Notes under the pieces: generated by a model
Told to the model about the DNA's origin: nothing
Database searches by the model: none
The model's input: the letters and a program-made list of their open reading frames with translations, nothing else
Translations under genes and position numbers: made by a program
Shown here: piece after piece, positions 18,231 through 26,953 of the stretch
Position numbering within the stretch: position 1 is the stretch's first letter
Layout of the letters: every line of letters starts with the position of its first letter
NCBI RefSeq assembly: GCF_013374995.1
Contig: NZ_CP056030.1
Coordinates: forward strand, 5,922,501-5,986,500
Direction: 5' to 3'
Length of the DNA: 64,000 nt
DNA from: Pseudomonas eucalypticola
GTDB taxonomy: Bacteria; Pseudomonadota; Gammaproteobacteria; Pseudomonadales; Pseudomonadaceae

Positions 18231-20176
18231 CAATGCACCTCCGCAGGGATACGTTTAACCGGTGCTGGCTTTACCACCACGACTTCCTCCACCAGCGCAT
18301 CGGCCACCAGTTCGGCGATGTCCTTGATCAGGGGGCGAGGTTCAACCACGCCTTCGAGCATGGCGGTGCATTGCGGACAACCGACGGCCACCAGTTCGGC
18401 CTGAGTCTCGCGGATGTCGTCCATGCGCATGTCGGGAATACGCTGCTTGCCGGGGATGTCGGTGATCGGCGCACCGCCACCGCCCCCGCAGCAACGGGAA
18501 CGGAAGCCGGAGCGCTGCATCTCGCGCACCTCGATGCCCAAGGCCTTGAGCACGTCGCGGGGGGCCTGGTATTCGCCGTTGTAGCGGCCCAGGTAGCAAG
18601 GGTCGTGGTAGGTAACACTGCCACCCTTGTGCTGGCCCAGGTTGAGCTTGCCAGCCGTCACCAGTTCGGCCATGAAGGTGCTGTGGTGCTGCACATGGTA
18701 GTGGCCATTGAAGGCGCCGTATTCGTTCTTGAGCACGTGGAAGCTGTGCGGGTCGCAGGTGACGATGCGGCTGAAGCTGTATTTGCCCAAGGTCTGGATG
18801 TTGCGCCTGGCCAGCGTCTGGAAAGTGGCTTCATCCCCCAGGCGCCGAGCTACGTCGCCGCTGTCGCGCTCTTCCAGGCCCAGCACGGCGAAGTCCAACT
18901 TGGCGGCCTTGAGCACTTTGACGAAGGCGCGAAGGGTGCGCTGGTTACGCATGTCGAAGGCACCGTCACCGACCCAGAACAACACGTCGGCGGTCTTTTT
19001 CTCGCTCATCAGGTTGAGATTGAGGTCGGCAGCCCAGTTCATTCGCCCGCCGGGGTTGAAGCCGCCCGGGTTGTCGGTGGCGATCAGGTTATCCAGCACC
19101 TCGGCGCCCTTGTTGGGGGTAGCCCCCTTTTCCAGGGTGAGGTGGCGGCGCATGTCGACGATGGCGTCCACGTGCTCGATCATCATCGGGCACTCTTCCA
19201 CGCAGGCGCGGCAGGTGGTGCACGACCACAGGGTTTCGGCGTCCACCAGGCCATTGACGATGGGCTGGTGCGGATTGCCGCCATGTTCGCCCACGGGCTT
19301 GCCGGGGTACGGGCTACCAGCGAACGAGGCATCGGTACCGCCGGCCAGGCCCACCACCATGTCCTGGATCAGCTTTTTGGGGTTCAGCGGCTGGCCGGCG
19401 GCGAAGGCCGGGCACGCCGCTTCGCATTTGCCGCACTGGACGCAGGCGTCGAAGCCCAGCAACTGGTTCCAGGTGAAGTCTTTGGGCTTTTCCACCCCCA
19501 GTGGCGCGCTGGGGTCAGCCAGGTCCAACGGCTTGAGGCCGGTGGAACGGCCGCCGCCGAAGCGCTCTGGGCGGCGGTGCCACGCCAGGTGCAGGGCCCC
19601 GGCGAAGGCGTGTTTCATCGGGCCGCCCCAGGTCATGCCGAGGAACAGCTCGGACACGCCCCACAGCACGCCCACGGCGAGAATCACCGCCAGTACCCAG
19701 CCGCCAAAATCAGCGGGCAGGATGCCGGCCACGGGCAGGGTCAGCAGGAAGAAGCTGGCCGAGAATGCCAGCAGGCTTTTCGGCAGGCGCATCCACGGGC
19801 CTTTCGACAGGCGCGAAGGCGGGTTGAGACGGCGCTTGAAGACGAACACCGCGCCGACGAACATCACCACGGTGGCCAACAACAGTGCGTAGCCGAGGAT
19901 ACGGTCATGCAGCCCGAAGCCGTGTACCAGAATCGCCAGGACGATGGACAGCACCGCGCCACCGGCGGTGGCCACGTGGGTATTGGCGATGTACCTGTCG
20001 CGGGCCACCACATGGTGCAGGTCGACCATGTAGCGGCGCGGCATGGCCAGCAGGCCGCCGAGCAGGTCCACGGGCGAGGCGCGGCCGTTGCGCCACAGGC
20101 GCACCCGGCGCAGGGCGCCGAGAATGCCCAGGGCCAAGGCGGCGAATAGCAGGATGGAGAGGATAGTGTTCAGCAT
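18230..20176 (-). CDS. dgcB: Dimethylglycine demethylase subunit B, membrane iron-sulfur protein
   Basis: A 648-residue membrane protein working with DgcA in conversion of dimethylglycine to sarcosine. The N-terminal third has several membrane helices (residues about 2-20, 75-105, 145-185). A ferredoxin-like domain with CVQCGKCEAACP and CTTCRACVEECP, two 4Fe-4S motifs, follows. Then come CCG-type heterodisulfide-reductase domains, including GCCCGGGGGAP-like RCCGGGGGAP near residue 575. The start is the ATG at 20176 with AGGTGA upstream; ten codons of open frame before it are not family-like. The layout suggests electron delivery from the flavin subunit and ETF to the membrane. Confidence 0.94.
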   Translation of the reverse strand: MLNTILSILLFAALALGILGALRRVRLWRNGRASPVDLLGGLLAMPRRYMVDLHHVVARDRYIANTHVATAGGAVLSIVLAILVHGFGLHDRILGYALLLATVVMFVGAVFVFKRRLNPPSRLSKGPWMRLPKSLLAFSASFFLLTLPVAGILPADFGGWVLAVILAVGVLWGVSELFLGMTWGGPMKHAFAGALHLAWHRRPERFGGGRSTGLKPLDLADPSAPLGVEKPKDFTWNQLLGFDACVQCGKCEAACPAFAAGQPLNPKKLIQDMVVGLAGGTDASFAGSPYPGKPVGEHGGNPHQPIVNGLVDAETLWSCTTCRACVEECPMMIEHVDAIVDMRRHLTLEKGATPNKGAEVLDNLIATDNPGGFNPGGRMNWAADLNLNLMSEKKTADVLFWVGDGAFDMRNQRTLRAFVKVLKAAKLDFAVLGLEERDSGDVARRLGDEATFQTLARRNIQTLGKYSFSRIVTCDPHSFHVLKNEYGAFNGHYHVQHHSTFMAELVTAGKLNLGQHKGGSVTYHDPCYLGRYNGEYQAPRDVLKALGIEVREMQRSGFRSRCCGGGGGAPITDIPGKQRIPDMRMDDIRETQAELVAVGCPQCTAMLEGVVEPRPLIKDIAELVADALVEEVVVVKPAPVKRIPAEVH

Positions 20177-20193
20177 GAAATCACCTGGGTGAT

Positions 20194-20281
20194 AGCTGCA
20201 AGCCACAAGCCGTAAGTTGCAAGCGACGATCCAGACCCGATCACCGTCGCGTTCACTTGCCGCGTTGAGCCTGCAGCTTGG
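20194..20281. repeat. Intergenic A/G-rich REP-like sequence between dgcA and dgcB
   Basis: The 114-bp gap contains AGCTGCAAGCCACAAGC on the left and CCTGCAGCTTGGGG on the right, a loose inverted pair typical of the AGCTGCAAGC repeats scattered between pseudomonad genes. It interrupts an otherwise tightly spaced operon and could affect the dgcA:dgcB ratio. Confidence 0.3.
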
Positions 20282-20290
20282 GGCTGGGCC

Positions 20291-22351
20291 TCAGAAGTCC
20301 TTGCACAGGCGCAAAGCGTCATAGATCGCGGCATGGGTGTTACGCTGGGCCACGCAGTCGCCGATGCGGAACAGCAGGTAGCCGTCGCCAGCCTGGCTCA
20401 ACGAAGGCTGCGGCTGGATGGCGAACAAGGCTTCGATGTCCATCTGGCCCTTGTTGCGCGAGTCCTGCTTGAGCTCGTAGTACAGCTTTTCGTCCGGCCT
20501 CACGCCGTTCTCCACCACCACCTGGTCCACCACCCGCTCTTCCTTGGCACCGGTGTATTCGTTCTCCAACACCGCCACCAGCTTGTCACCCTCGCGGTAG
20601 ACCTTCTCCAGCATCAGGTCGCCGGTCATGATCACTTCCTTGGGGTACATGCTGCGGTAGTAGGTGGGGAACGACGTACCACCAATGGCCACGCCGGGCT
20701 TGATGTCATCCGTGACGATTTCCACCTGGGCGCCTTTGTCGGCCAGGAAGTCGGCCACCGACATGCCGGTGAATTCGCAGATGGTGTCGTACACCAGCAC
20801 GTTTTTGCCGGGCGCTACCTTGCCGTCCAGCACGTCCCAGCTGCTGACTACCAGGCCTTCTTCGGCGCCCCAATGCTCGTTCTGCTCCAGGAACGGGTGC
20901 CCGCCCACGGCCAGCACGACTACGTCAGGGCGCAGGTCCATGATGGTCGCCGCGTCGGCGGCGGTGCCCAGGCGCAGGTCGACCTTCAGACGCGCCAACT
21001 CCAGCTGGAACCAGCGGGTAATACCGGCGATCTGGTCACGCTGCGGCGCTTTCGACGCCGTGGTGATCTGCCCGCCGATGAATTCCTTCTTCTCGAACAG
21101 CGTCACGTCGTGGCCGCGCTCGGCCGAGACCCGCGCTGCTTCCATGCCCGCCGGGCCCGCGCCGACGATCACCACCTTGCGCTTGGGTCCGGTGGATTTC
21201 TCGATGATGTGCGGCACGCCCATGTATTCACGGGAGGTCGCGGCGTTCTGGATGCACAGCACGTCCAGCCCCTGGTACTGCCGGTCGATGCAGTAGTTGG
21301 CGCCCACGCACTGTTTAATCTGGTCCACCTGGCCCATCTTGATCTTGGCGATCAGGTGCGGGTCGGCGATGTGCGCACGGGTCATGCCCACCATGTCCAC
21401 GTAGCCGCCTTCCAGAATGCGCGTGGCCTGGTTCGGGTCCTTGATGTTCTGCGCGTGCAGCACAGGGGCCTTGACCACTTCCTTGATACCGGCCGCCAGG
21501 TGCAGGAAAGGCTCCGGTGGGTAACTCATGTTCGGAATGACGTTGGCCAGGGTGTTGTGGGTATCGCAACCTGAGCCCACCACGCCGATGAAGTCGATCA
21601 TGCCGGTGTCGTCGTAGTACTTGGCGATCTGCTTCATGTCTTCGTGGCTGAGGCCATCGGGGTGGAATTCGTCACCGCAGATACGCAGGCCCACGCAGAA
21701 GTCAGGGCCGACTTCCTTGCGCACCGCCTTGATCACTTCCAGGCCGAAGCGCATGCGGTTCTCGAAGCTGCCACCCCATTCGTCGGTGCGCTTGTTGACC
21801 CGCGGGCTCCAGAACTGGTCGATCATGTGCTGGTGCACGGCGGACAATTCCACGCCGTCCAGGCCGCCGGCCTTGGCTCGCGCCGCAGCGCTGGCGTAGT
21901 TACCGATCACCCGCCAGATCTCTTCCGGCTCGATGGTCTTGCAGGTAGCCCGGTGCACCGGCTCGCGGATGCCCGAAGGCGACATCAGGGTGGGCCAGTG
22001 TTCGCCGTCCCAGCGCGAGCGGCGGCCCATGTGGGTAATCTGGATCATGATCTTGGCGCCATGCTTGTGCATGGCGTCGGCCAGGTTCTGGAAGTGCGGG
22101 ATGATCTTGTCGGTGGCCAGGTTCACCGATTTCCACCAGCCCTGGGGGCTGTCGATGGCCACGCTGGAAGAACCGCCGCAGATCGCCAGGCCAATACCGC
22201 CCTTGGCTTTCTCTTCGTAGTATTTGACATAGCGATCGGTGGTCATGCCGCCGTCGGTGGCGTAGACCTCGGCGTGCGCGGTGCTGAGCACGCGGTTGCG
22301 GATCGTCAACTTGCCGATCTGGATCGGCTGGAACATCGCTTCGAAAGCCAT
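20291..22351 (-). CDS. dgcA: Dimethylglycine demethylase subunit A
   Basis: A 686-residue flavoenzyme of the old-yellow-enzyme / trimethylamine dehydrogenase family. An N-terminal FMN TIM barrel (residues about 5-370) carries the characteristic HxxH-like region VHQHMIDQFWSPRVNKR. A C-terminal FAD/NAD-binding domain follows (KVVIVGAGPAGMEAARVSAERG, near 390). A cysteine cluster near CVGANYCIDRQYQG corresponds to the 4Fe-4S region of the family, though it is reduced in cysteines. The start ATG at 22351 has GAGGAAA upstream. It oxidises dimethylglycine to sarcosine together with DgcB and EtfAB. Confidence 0.94.
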   Translation of the reverse strand: MAFEAMFQPIQIGKLTIRNRVLSTAHAEVYATDGGMTTDRYVKYYEEKAKGGIGLAICGGSSSVAIDSPQGWWKSVNLATDKIIPHFQNLADAMHKHGAKIMIQITHMGRRSRWDGEHWPTLMSPSGIREPVHRATCKTIEPEEIWRVIGNYASAAARAKAGGLDGVELSAVHQHMIDQFWSPRVNKRTDEWGGSFENRMRFGLEVIKAVRKEVGPDFCVGLRICGDEFHPDGLSHEDMKQIAKYYDDTGMIDFIGVVGSGCDTHNTLANVIPNMSYPPEPFLHLAAGIKEVVKAPVLHAQNIKDPNQATRILEGGYVDMVGMTRAHIADPHLIAKIKMGQVDQIKQCVGANYCIDRQYQGLDVLCIQNAATSREYMGVPHIIEKSTGPKRKVVIVGAGPAGMEAARVSAERGHDVTLFEKKEFIGGQITTASKAPQRDQIAGITRWFQLELARLKVDLRLGTAADAATIMDLRPDVVVLAVGGHPFLEQNEHWGAEEGLVVSSWDVLDGKVAPGKNVLVYDTICEFTGMSVADFLADKGAQVEIVTDDIKPGVAIGGTSFPTYYRSMYPKEVIMTGDLMLEKVYREGDKLVAVLENEYTGAKEERVVDQVVVENGVRPDEKLYYELKQDSRNKGQMDIEALFAIQPQPSLSQAGDGYLLFRIGDCVAQRNTHAAIYDALRLCKDF

Positions 22352-22366
22352 GACGGTTTCCTCGAC

Positions 22367-22897
22367 TTACAACGGCTTGACGGTGAACAGGCCATCTTCG
22401 TGGCCTTCTTCCGACCCGCTGTAGACCTGTTCGGCCACGGTGCGGATCTTGCTGCCTCGGGCGGCCAGGATCTGGTCCATGGCACCGGCGAACCAGCCGG
22501 TGAACATGTAGTCGACCTTGCGCCCGACCTTGCCGTACACGTACACGAAGCACGAATGCTCCAGCTTCACGCTGGCGGTGCCCTTGTCGAGGTCGATGTC
22601 CTGGATCTTGAACAGGCCCCAGCCGCGCTGGGACAGGCGTTTCATGTAGTGCTCGAACACCGCCACGCCTTCCAGGCCATGGCACTCGGCTTCCTTCTCG
22701 CACCAGTGCCAGGCGGATTTGTAGCCGGCCTTGTAGAGAATCTCGGCATAGGCGTCGGCACCGAGCACTTCCTCGATGCCCATGTGGTTATTGACGAAGA
22801 AATGCCGCGGCACGTACAGCATTGGCAGGGCATCGGAGGTCCAGACACCGGTCTCGCTGTCGACTTCGATAGGCAATTGCGGGGCGATCTTGGCCAT
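22367..22897 (-). CDS. DUF5943 / V4R-like protein of the dimethylglycine operon
   Basis: A 176-residue cytoplasmic protein always found beside dgcA in pseudomonads. The C-terminal half resembles the 4-vinyl-reductase small-molecule-binding fold (GWFAGAMDQILA, ending DGLFTVKPL). The cysteines that close that fold in classical members (C-x-F-x-V type end) are replaced here. Its exact role is unknown; co-transcription with the dipeptidase-like gene upstream (51 bases) and dgcA downstream (15 bases) ties it to dimethylglycine use. It could be an assembly factor or a ligand-binding accessory protein. Confidence 0.85.
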   Translation of the reverse strand: MAKIAPQLPIEVDSETGVWTSDALPMLYVPRHFFVNNHMGIEEVLGADAYAEILYKAGYKSAWHWCEKEAECHGLEGVAVFEHYMKRLSQRGWGLFKIQDIDLDKGTASVKLEHSCFVYVYGKVGRKVDYMFTGWFAGAMDQILAARGSKIRTVAEQVYSGSEEGHEDGLFTVKPL

Positions 22898-22948
22898 GGA
22901 AACTTAACTCCAGAAAATTGAAATGAGGTGATGAGGCGGGTTAAGGCG

Positions 22949-23926
22949 TTACTCGCCCCACACATCCTTCAGAACGTTGACCCAGTTTTCGCCCATGATC
23001 TTGCGCACCACACGCTCGCTGTGGCCGCGCTTGAGCAGGGTTTCGGTCAGGTTCGGGAATTCGCCCACGGTGCGGATGCCCAGCGGGTTGATGATCTTGC
23101 CGAAGTTGGTCAGGCGCCGGGCGTAGCCCTTGTCGTGGGTCAGGTATTCGAAGAATTCCTGGCCATGGCCCTGGGTGAAGTCGGTGCCGATGCCGATGGC
23201 ATCTTCGCCGACGATGTTCATGGTGTATTCGATGGCTTCGGCGTAGTCATCAATGGTGGAGTCGATGCCCTTGGCCAGGAACGGCGCGAACATGGTCACG
23301 CCAACGAAGCCGCCGTGGTCAGCGATGAACTTCAGCTCTTCATCGGACTTGTTGCGCGGGTGTTCCTTCAGGCCCGAGGGCAGGCAGTGGGAGTAGCACA
23401 CCGGTTTCTTCGATTCGAGAATCACTTCCTCGGACGTCTTGGAACCGACGTGGGACAGGTCGCACATGACGCCCACGCGGTTCATCTCGGCGACGATTTC
23501 GCGGCCGAAACCCGACAGGCCGCCGTCGCGCTCATAGCAGCCAGTACCCACCAGGTTCTGGGTGTTGTAGCACATCTGCACGATGCCCACGCCCAGTTGC
23601 TTGAACACCTCCACGTAGCCGATCTGGTCTTCGTAGGCGTGGGCGTTCTGGAAGCCGAACAGGATGCCGGTCTTGCCCAGTTCCTTGGCCTTGCGGATGT
23701 CGGCGGTGCTGCGCACGGGCATGACCAGGTCACTGTTTTCCCGCATCAGTTTCTGGCTTTTGCAGATGCTGTCCACCGTGGCCTGAAAGCCTTCCCACAC
23801 CGAGACCGTGCAGTTGGCCATGGTCAGGCCGCCCTTGCGCATGTCCTCGAACAGCTCGCGGTTCCACTTGGCAATGATCAGCCCGTCGATAACGATGCTG
23901 TCGGCGTGCAATTCGGCTGGGCTCAT
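22949..23926 (-). CDS. Membrane-dipeptidase-like (M19) zinc hydrolase
   Basis: A 325-residue amidohydrolase of the renal dipeptidase family. Metal-binding features are visible: DLSHVGSKTSEEVI with the bridging region, SHCLPSGLKEHPRN and GIGTDFTQGHG near the C-terminal Asp. The usual HxD motif near the N-terminus is altered to DGLIIAKWN, so the metal site may be unusual. It is the first gene of the dgcAB operon. The homologue in P. aeruginosa is in the same position, but its contribution to dimethylglycine metabolism is unproven. Confidence 0.87.
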   Translation of the reverse strand: MSPAELHADSIVIDGLIIAKWNRELFEDMRKGGLTMANCTVSVWEGFQATVDSICKSQKLMRENSDLVMPVRSTADIRKAKELGKTGILFGFQNAHAYEDQIGYVEVFKQLGVGIVQMCYNTQNLVGTGCYERDGGLSGFGREIVAEMNRVGVMCDLSHVGSKTSEEVILESKKPVCYSHCLPSGLKEHPRNKSDEELKFIADHGGFVGVTMFAPFLAKGIDSTIDDYAEAIEYTMNIVGEDAIGIGTDFTQGHGQEFFEYLTHDKGYARRLTNFGKIINPLGIRTVGEFPNLTETLLKRGHSERVVRKIMGENWVNVLKDVWGE

Positions 23927-24006
23927 CAGGCTGTCCCCTCTTGGTTCAAGACGCGCGCCGAATCGTGTGCCGGCGCTTTGGAGCCAGCATATGCCTGCGC
24001 GCCAAA

Positions 24007-24048
24007 GCGTCCGGATGCAAAAACGACAGGGGAATCGCTGAAAGCGTC
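24007..24048 (-). promoter_or_regulatory. Candidate GbdR-type operator upstream of the dipeptidase-dgcAB operon
   Basis: Read on the minus strand, GACGCTTTCAGCG (from 24048) and GTCGTTTTTGCA (from 24027) are 21 bp apart. GACGCTTTCAGCG closely resembles GTCGCTTCCAGTG in the cbcX upstream repeat. The centre lies about 100 bp upstream of the ATG at 23926. It is weaker than the other three candidates because one half-site has GACG. Confidence 0.35.
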
Positions 24049-24188
24049 AACGGGCGGATTTGCCCTGCCTGCGAGGCAGGACGGAAGGCAGTCCTGGAGG
24101 CCTTACCCTTTTGCAGCTGTATAGCTCGCCGCTTAGGTTAGGTGAGGCCGCCCAGGATGGGCGGCTCCGTTCACGACAGGAGCCATCA

Positions 24189-24959
24189 ATGAACGCGCAT
24201 GAAAAAGCGATTTATCGAGATCAGTTGCAATCCCTGGCAGAGGAATTCAAATCGCTGGTGCCCAAGCCTGCGGGAAGGATCGCGACACGCGCTGCCAGTT
24301 CGCGCTTCGACCTGCCTAGCGCGGCGCACCGCAACGTTGCAGGGGTGCTGGAGGACTCGATCCTGGCAGCGGAAAAAGGATTGAGTGACGAGCAGGTGCG
24401 CGGTATGTCGATGGCCATGCATTTGGCCTACCTGATCGCACGCGAAAACGGGCAGGTAGCCGGCCTGGTGTGGAATTCGAACTATCAGCGAACGCTGGAG
24501 CGGCTTGGCTGGAAAACCAGGATCAATACGCTGATCTATAATTCAGATTTACGCAAGAACACAGCTTACGAGGACGTGCTCGGCCGGATAGCTGAAATCA
24601 TCGGCTGCCACTCCACCGCGCCCCTAGCCAAACAGGCGGTCGCCCGACTGGAGCAGAACCCTGCAGCCCACGAGCTGATAAAGAAGAACAGTAGAATAAC
24701 CGGTAACCAGCACGGTTTCGTCTTCACGCCCATGCCCTCCCTCGGCAGCGACAACGAGATGCAATTCGGGGCAGCGTATTCACGGGCATTTTATGTCAAT
24801 GACAAGCCGACCCTCGGCTCATCCCCTACCGGCGTATTCCTGGTGGGTTCGGCCATGTTGTTCAAACTGGAAGCCGCGAAGTTCGAAATGATGATGGAAG
24901 TCGTCGAGCCTGCGCTTATCACGTTCTCCCGGCGCAAGTTCGAGGAAATACGGCTGTGA
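24189..24959 (+). CDS. Unrecognised protein, lower-GC gene
   Basis: A 256-residue protein with a strong ribosome site (CAGGAG, 6 bases before the ATG at 24189). No signal peptide or clear membrane helix. The N-terminal half is helical and charged; the C-terminal half has a glycine/phenylalanine-rich beta pattern (HGFVFTPMPSLGSDNEMQ, GVFLVGSAMLFKLEA). Length, overall layout and the segment from about residue 160 on weakly resemble the gene at 30525-31337. Base composition is lower in G+C than the flanking metabolic genes, suggesting acquisition. It stands alone between dgc and a lysozyme-inhibitor-like gene; I cannot assign a function. Confidence 0.75.
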   Translation: MNAHEKAIYRDQLQSLAEEFKSLVPKPAGRIATRAASSRFDLPSAAHRNVAGVLEDSILAAEKGLSDEQVRGMSMAMHLAYLIARENGQVAGLVWNSNYQRTLERLGWKTRINTLIYNSDLRKNTAYEDVLGRIAEIIGCHSTAPLAKQAVARLEQNPAAHELIKKNSRITGNQHGFVFTPMPSLGSDNEMQFGAAYSRAFYVNDKPTLGSSPTGVFLVGSAMLFKLEAAKFEMMMEVVEPALITFSRRKFEEIRL

Positions 24960-25029
24960 ACCGCAGCGAGGTGGATGTAAACTTTTCACCCGGTGGCCAC
25001 TGGTCATTGCCCACCACCTAGGCCAGAAT

Positions 25030-25060
25030 CCCCGCCATCGTTATCGCAATTTTGGCGGGG
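25030..25060 (+). promoter_or_regulatory. Hairpin overlapping the ribosome site of the LprI-like gene
   Basis: CCCCGCCA at 25030-25037 and TGGCGGGG at 25053-25060 form an 8-bp perfect stem. The right arm contains the purine-rich stretch nine bases before the ATG at 25070, so folding would hide the ribosome site. It could also be the terminator of the gene ending at 24959, though no T-run follows. Confidence 0.4.
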
Positions 25061-25069
25061 ATCTCGCAC

Positions 25070-25495
25070 ATGAAATCTTGGTTACTGGTATTGGCTCTGG
25101 CTTCCCTGGGGGCCCACGCGGCTGAAGACGGCCCTACCCCCTGCGACAACGTTGACGACAGCAAAGCCAGCCTGGCCTGCTCGGCGTACAACAAGAAAAC
25201 CGCCGAAAGCGAGCTCAAGGATGCCTACAAGGACCTGCTCGACCGCGCCAAGACCAACTTCAGCGGTGAACCTGCCAAACAGGCCAAGATGAAGGACCTG
25301 ATCGGCGCTGCCGAGGCCCAGTGGGAAAAGACCCGCGATGCCGACTGCGCCATCGAAACCTTCGAGGCCAAGCCCGGTACCCCGGAATTCACCACGGCCC
25401 AGGACGACTGCATCGCGCAAAAGAGCGACGAACGGTCGGAGTACCTGCAGACCCTGGCCAATCCGGGTGATGAAGGCGACGTACCCGAGCAGTAA
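25070..25495 (+). CDS. LprI-like periplasmic protein (DUF1311 family)
   Basis: A 141-residue secreted protein with a signal peptide (MKSWLLVLALASLGAHA, cleavage near residue 17). The mature part carries spaced cysteines (CDNVDD, LACSAYN, DADCAIE, DDCIAQ) and the tryptophan-containing helix AAEAQWEKTRD typical of the lysozyme-inhibitor LprI N-terminal family. It probably acts in the periplasm against lysozyme, an inference from family. The ATG at 25070 rather than the TTG at 25052 gives the expected signal peptide. A hairpin covers its ribosome site. Confidence 0.82.
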   Translation: MKSWLLVLALASLGAHAAEDGPTPCDNVDDSKASLACSAYNKKTAESELKDAYKDLLDRAKTNFSGEPAKQAKMKDLIGAAEAQWEKTRDADCAIETFEAKPGTPEFTTAQDDCIAQKSDERSEYLQTLANPGDEGDVPEQ

Positions 25496-25518
25496 CCCCC
25501 TCGTTGACAAGGCTTACC

Positions 25519-25941
25519 ATGAAAATCTGCGGCATCGACATCAAGGCCAGCGAAGCCATCTTCGCCCTGGCCAGCCAACAGGGGGGCGCACTGGAGCACC
25601 TGGCCCTGCCCCTGAAGAAACTGGCGCTGGAGGACGATGAGGATGCCGCTCAGGTGAAAGCTTTCGCCCGCCAGGCGGCCGAATTCGTCAGCGCCAACGG
25701 CATTACCCATCTGGCCATCAAAAAGCGCAGCAAGAAAGGTGAGTTCGCCGGCGGCCCCATCACCTTCAAGATCGAAGGCATCCTGCAATTGCTGGACGGC
25801 TGCGAGGTGCAACTGGTGTCGCCGCAAACCCTCAACGCCCAGGCCAAGAAGCACGACCTGGTGCTGCCCGCGACGTTGAACAAATACCAGCATGATGCCT
25901 ACAAGGCCGCGTGCGCGCTGCTGCTCAAAGCCAGCAAATAA
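25519..25941 (+). CDS. DUF3010 family protein
   Basis: A 140-residue conserved cytoplasmic protein beginning MKICGIDIKASEAIFAL, a start reminiscent of RNase H/actin-like folds (an early Asp in GIDIKASE). A second conserved segment is HLAIKKRSKKGEFAGGP. The function of the family is not established. The ATG at 25519 is chosen over 25504 because the family starts at MKICG. It lies 24 bases downstream of the LprI-like gene and converges on cdhR; the same gene is found near cdhR in other pseudomonads. Confidence 0.85.
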   Translation: MKICGIDIKASEAIFALASQQGGALEHLALPLKKLALEDDEDAAQVKAFARQAAEFVSANGITHLAIKKRSKKGEFAGGPITFKIEGILQLLDGCEVQLVSPQTLNAQAKKHDLVLPATLNKYQHDAYKAACALLLKASK

Positions 25942-25950
25942 GCCGCAGCC

Positions 25951-26913
25951 TCAATGCACGGCGGGATCATGCCGTACCCCACTGCGCCGCTCTTCCCGGG
26001 GGCAGCGCGCGAACCGTGCCCGGTAGCTGCGCGTGAAGTACGAGGCGGATTCGAAGCCGCAGGCAATGCTGACCTCCAGCACGCTCATACCGGTCTGACG
26101 CAGCAGTTGCCGGGCTTTTTCCAGGCGCAGGCGCAGGTAGAAGGCGCTGGGCGTGTCATTCAGGTGCAATTTGAACAGCCGCTCCAGCTGTCGACGGGTG
26201 ACACCGACGGCTTCTGCCAGCGCCAGGGTGCCGAGCGGTGGCTCGGTGTGCTGTTCCATTTCGCCAATCACGTGCACCAGCTTCGGGTTGCTGACCCCGT
26301 AGCGCGAGGCGATCTGCATGCGCTGGTGATCCTGGCGGGGGCGGATGCGCCCCACCACGAACTGCTCGGAGACTTCGATGGCCAAACCGCTGCCATGGGC
26401 CTGGGCGATCAAGTCGAGCATCAGGTCGATCGAAGCGGTGCCTCCCGCTGAAGTAATGCGCCGCCGGTCGATCTCGAACAATTCCTGGGTGGCCTGCAGG
26501 TGTGGATAAGTTTCCTTGAACGCCTCCAGCGCCTCCCAGTGCAAGGTAACCCGATGGCCGTCGAGCAGGCCGGCCTGGGCCAGGATGAAAGCACCCGTGT
26601 CGATGCCACCCAGGGTCACGCCGTTATGGTCCAGGCGGCGCAGCCATTGCTGCAACGCCGCCGTACTGGCCTTCAACGGTTCGAAACCGGCCACTACCAG
26701 CAAGGTAGCGCCCGGCGCCAGCGCTTGCAGCGCTCCATCGGCGTTCACCGACATGCCGTTGCTGGCCAGCACCGGGCCGCCATCCAGGCTCAGGACGTGC
26801 CAGCGGTACAGCTCGCCACGAAAGCGGTTGGCCACCCGCAGCGGCTCTACCGCCGAGATGAAACCGATGGCCGAAAAACCTGGCAGCAATAGGAAGTGAT
26901 AGTCCTGGGACAT
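25951..26913 (-). CDS. cdhR: Carnitine catabolism transcriptional activator (GlxA/AraC type)
   Basis: A 320-residue regulator with an N-terminal DJ-1/PfpI-like domain (residues about 4-190) and a C-terminal AraC-type double helix-turn-helix (TRRQLERLFKLHLNDTPSAF, then SVLEVSIACGFESASYFTRSY). It is transcribed divergently from caiX with 165 bp between. In P. aeruginosa CdhR activates the caiX-cdhCBA genes in response to carnitine; position and architecture support the same role here. A pair of 21-bp-spaced repeats in the intergenic region is the likely binding site. Confidence 0.93.
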   Translation of the reverse strand: MSQDYHFLLLPGFSAIGFISAVEPLRVANRFRGELYRWHVLSLDGGPVLASNGMSVNADGALQALAPGATLLVVAGFEPLKASTAALQQWLRRLDHNGVTLGGIDTGAFILAQAGLLDGHRVTLHWEALEAFKETYPHLQATQELFEIDRRRITSAGGTASIDLMLDLIAQAHGSGLAIEVSEQFVVGRIRPRQDHQRMQIASRYGVSNPKLVHVIGEMEQHTEPPLGTLALAEAVGVTRRQLERLFKLHLNDTPSAFYLRLRLEKARQLLRQTGMSVLEVSIACGFESASYFTRSYRARFARCPREERRSGVRHDPAVH

Positions 26914-26953
26914 GGCCGCTCTCGTGCAGTGAAGCCCCGTTAATACGCCGCAG

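Noticed and set aside
18233..20149. Long plus-strand frame opposite dgcB (and similar ones opposite gbcA, dgcA, yccS and fba)
   Set aside because: Typical third-position-GC shadow frames; the opposite strand carries recognised motifs in every case.
26501..26509. TGTGGATAA (inverted DnaA-box sequence) inside cdhR
   Set aside because: Coding sequence, isolated, with no associated repeats.
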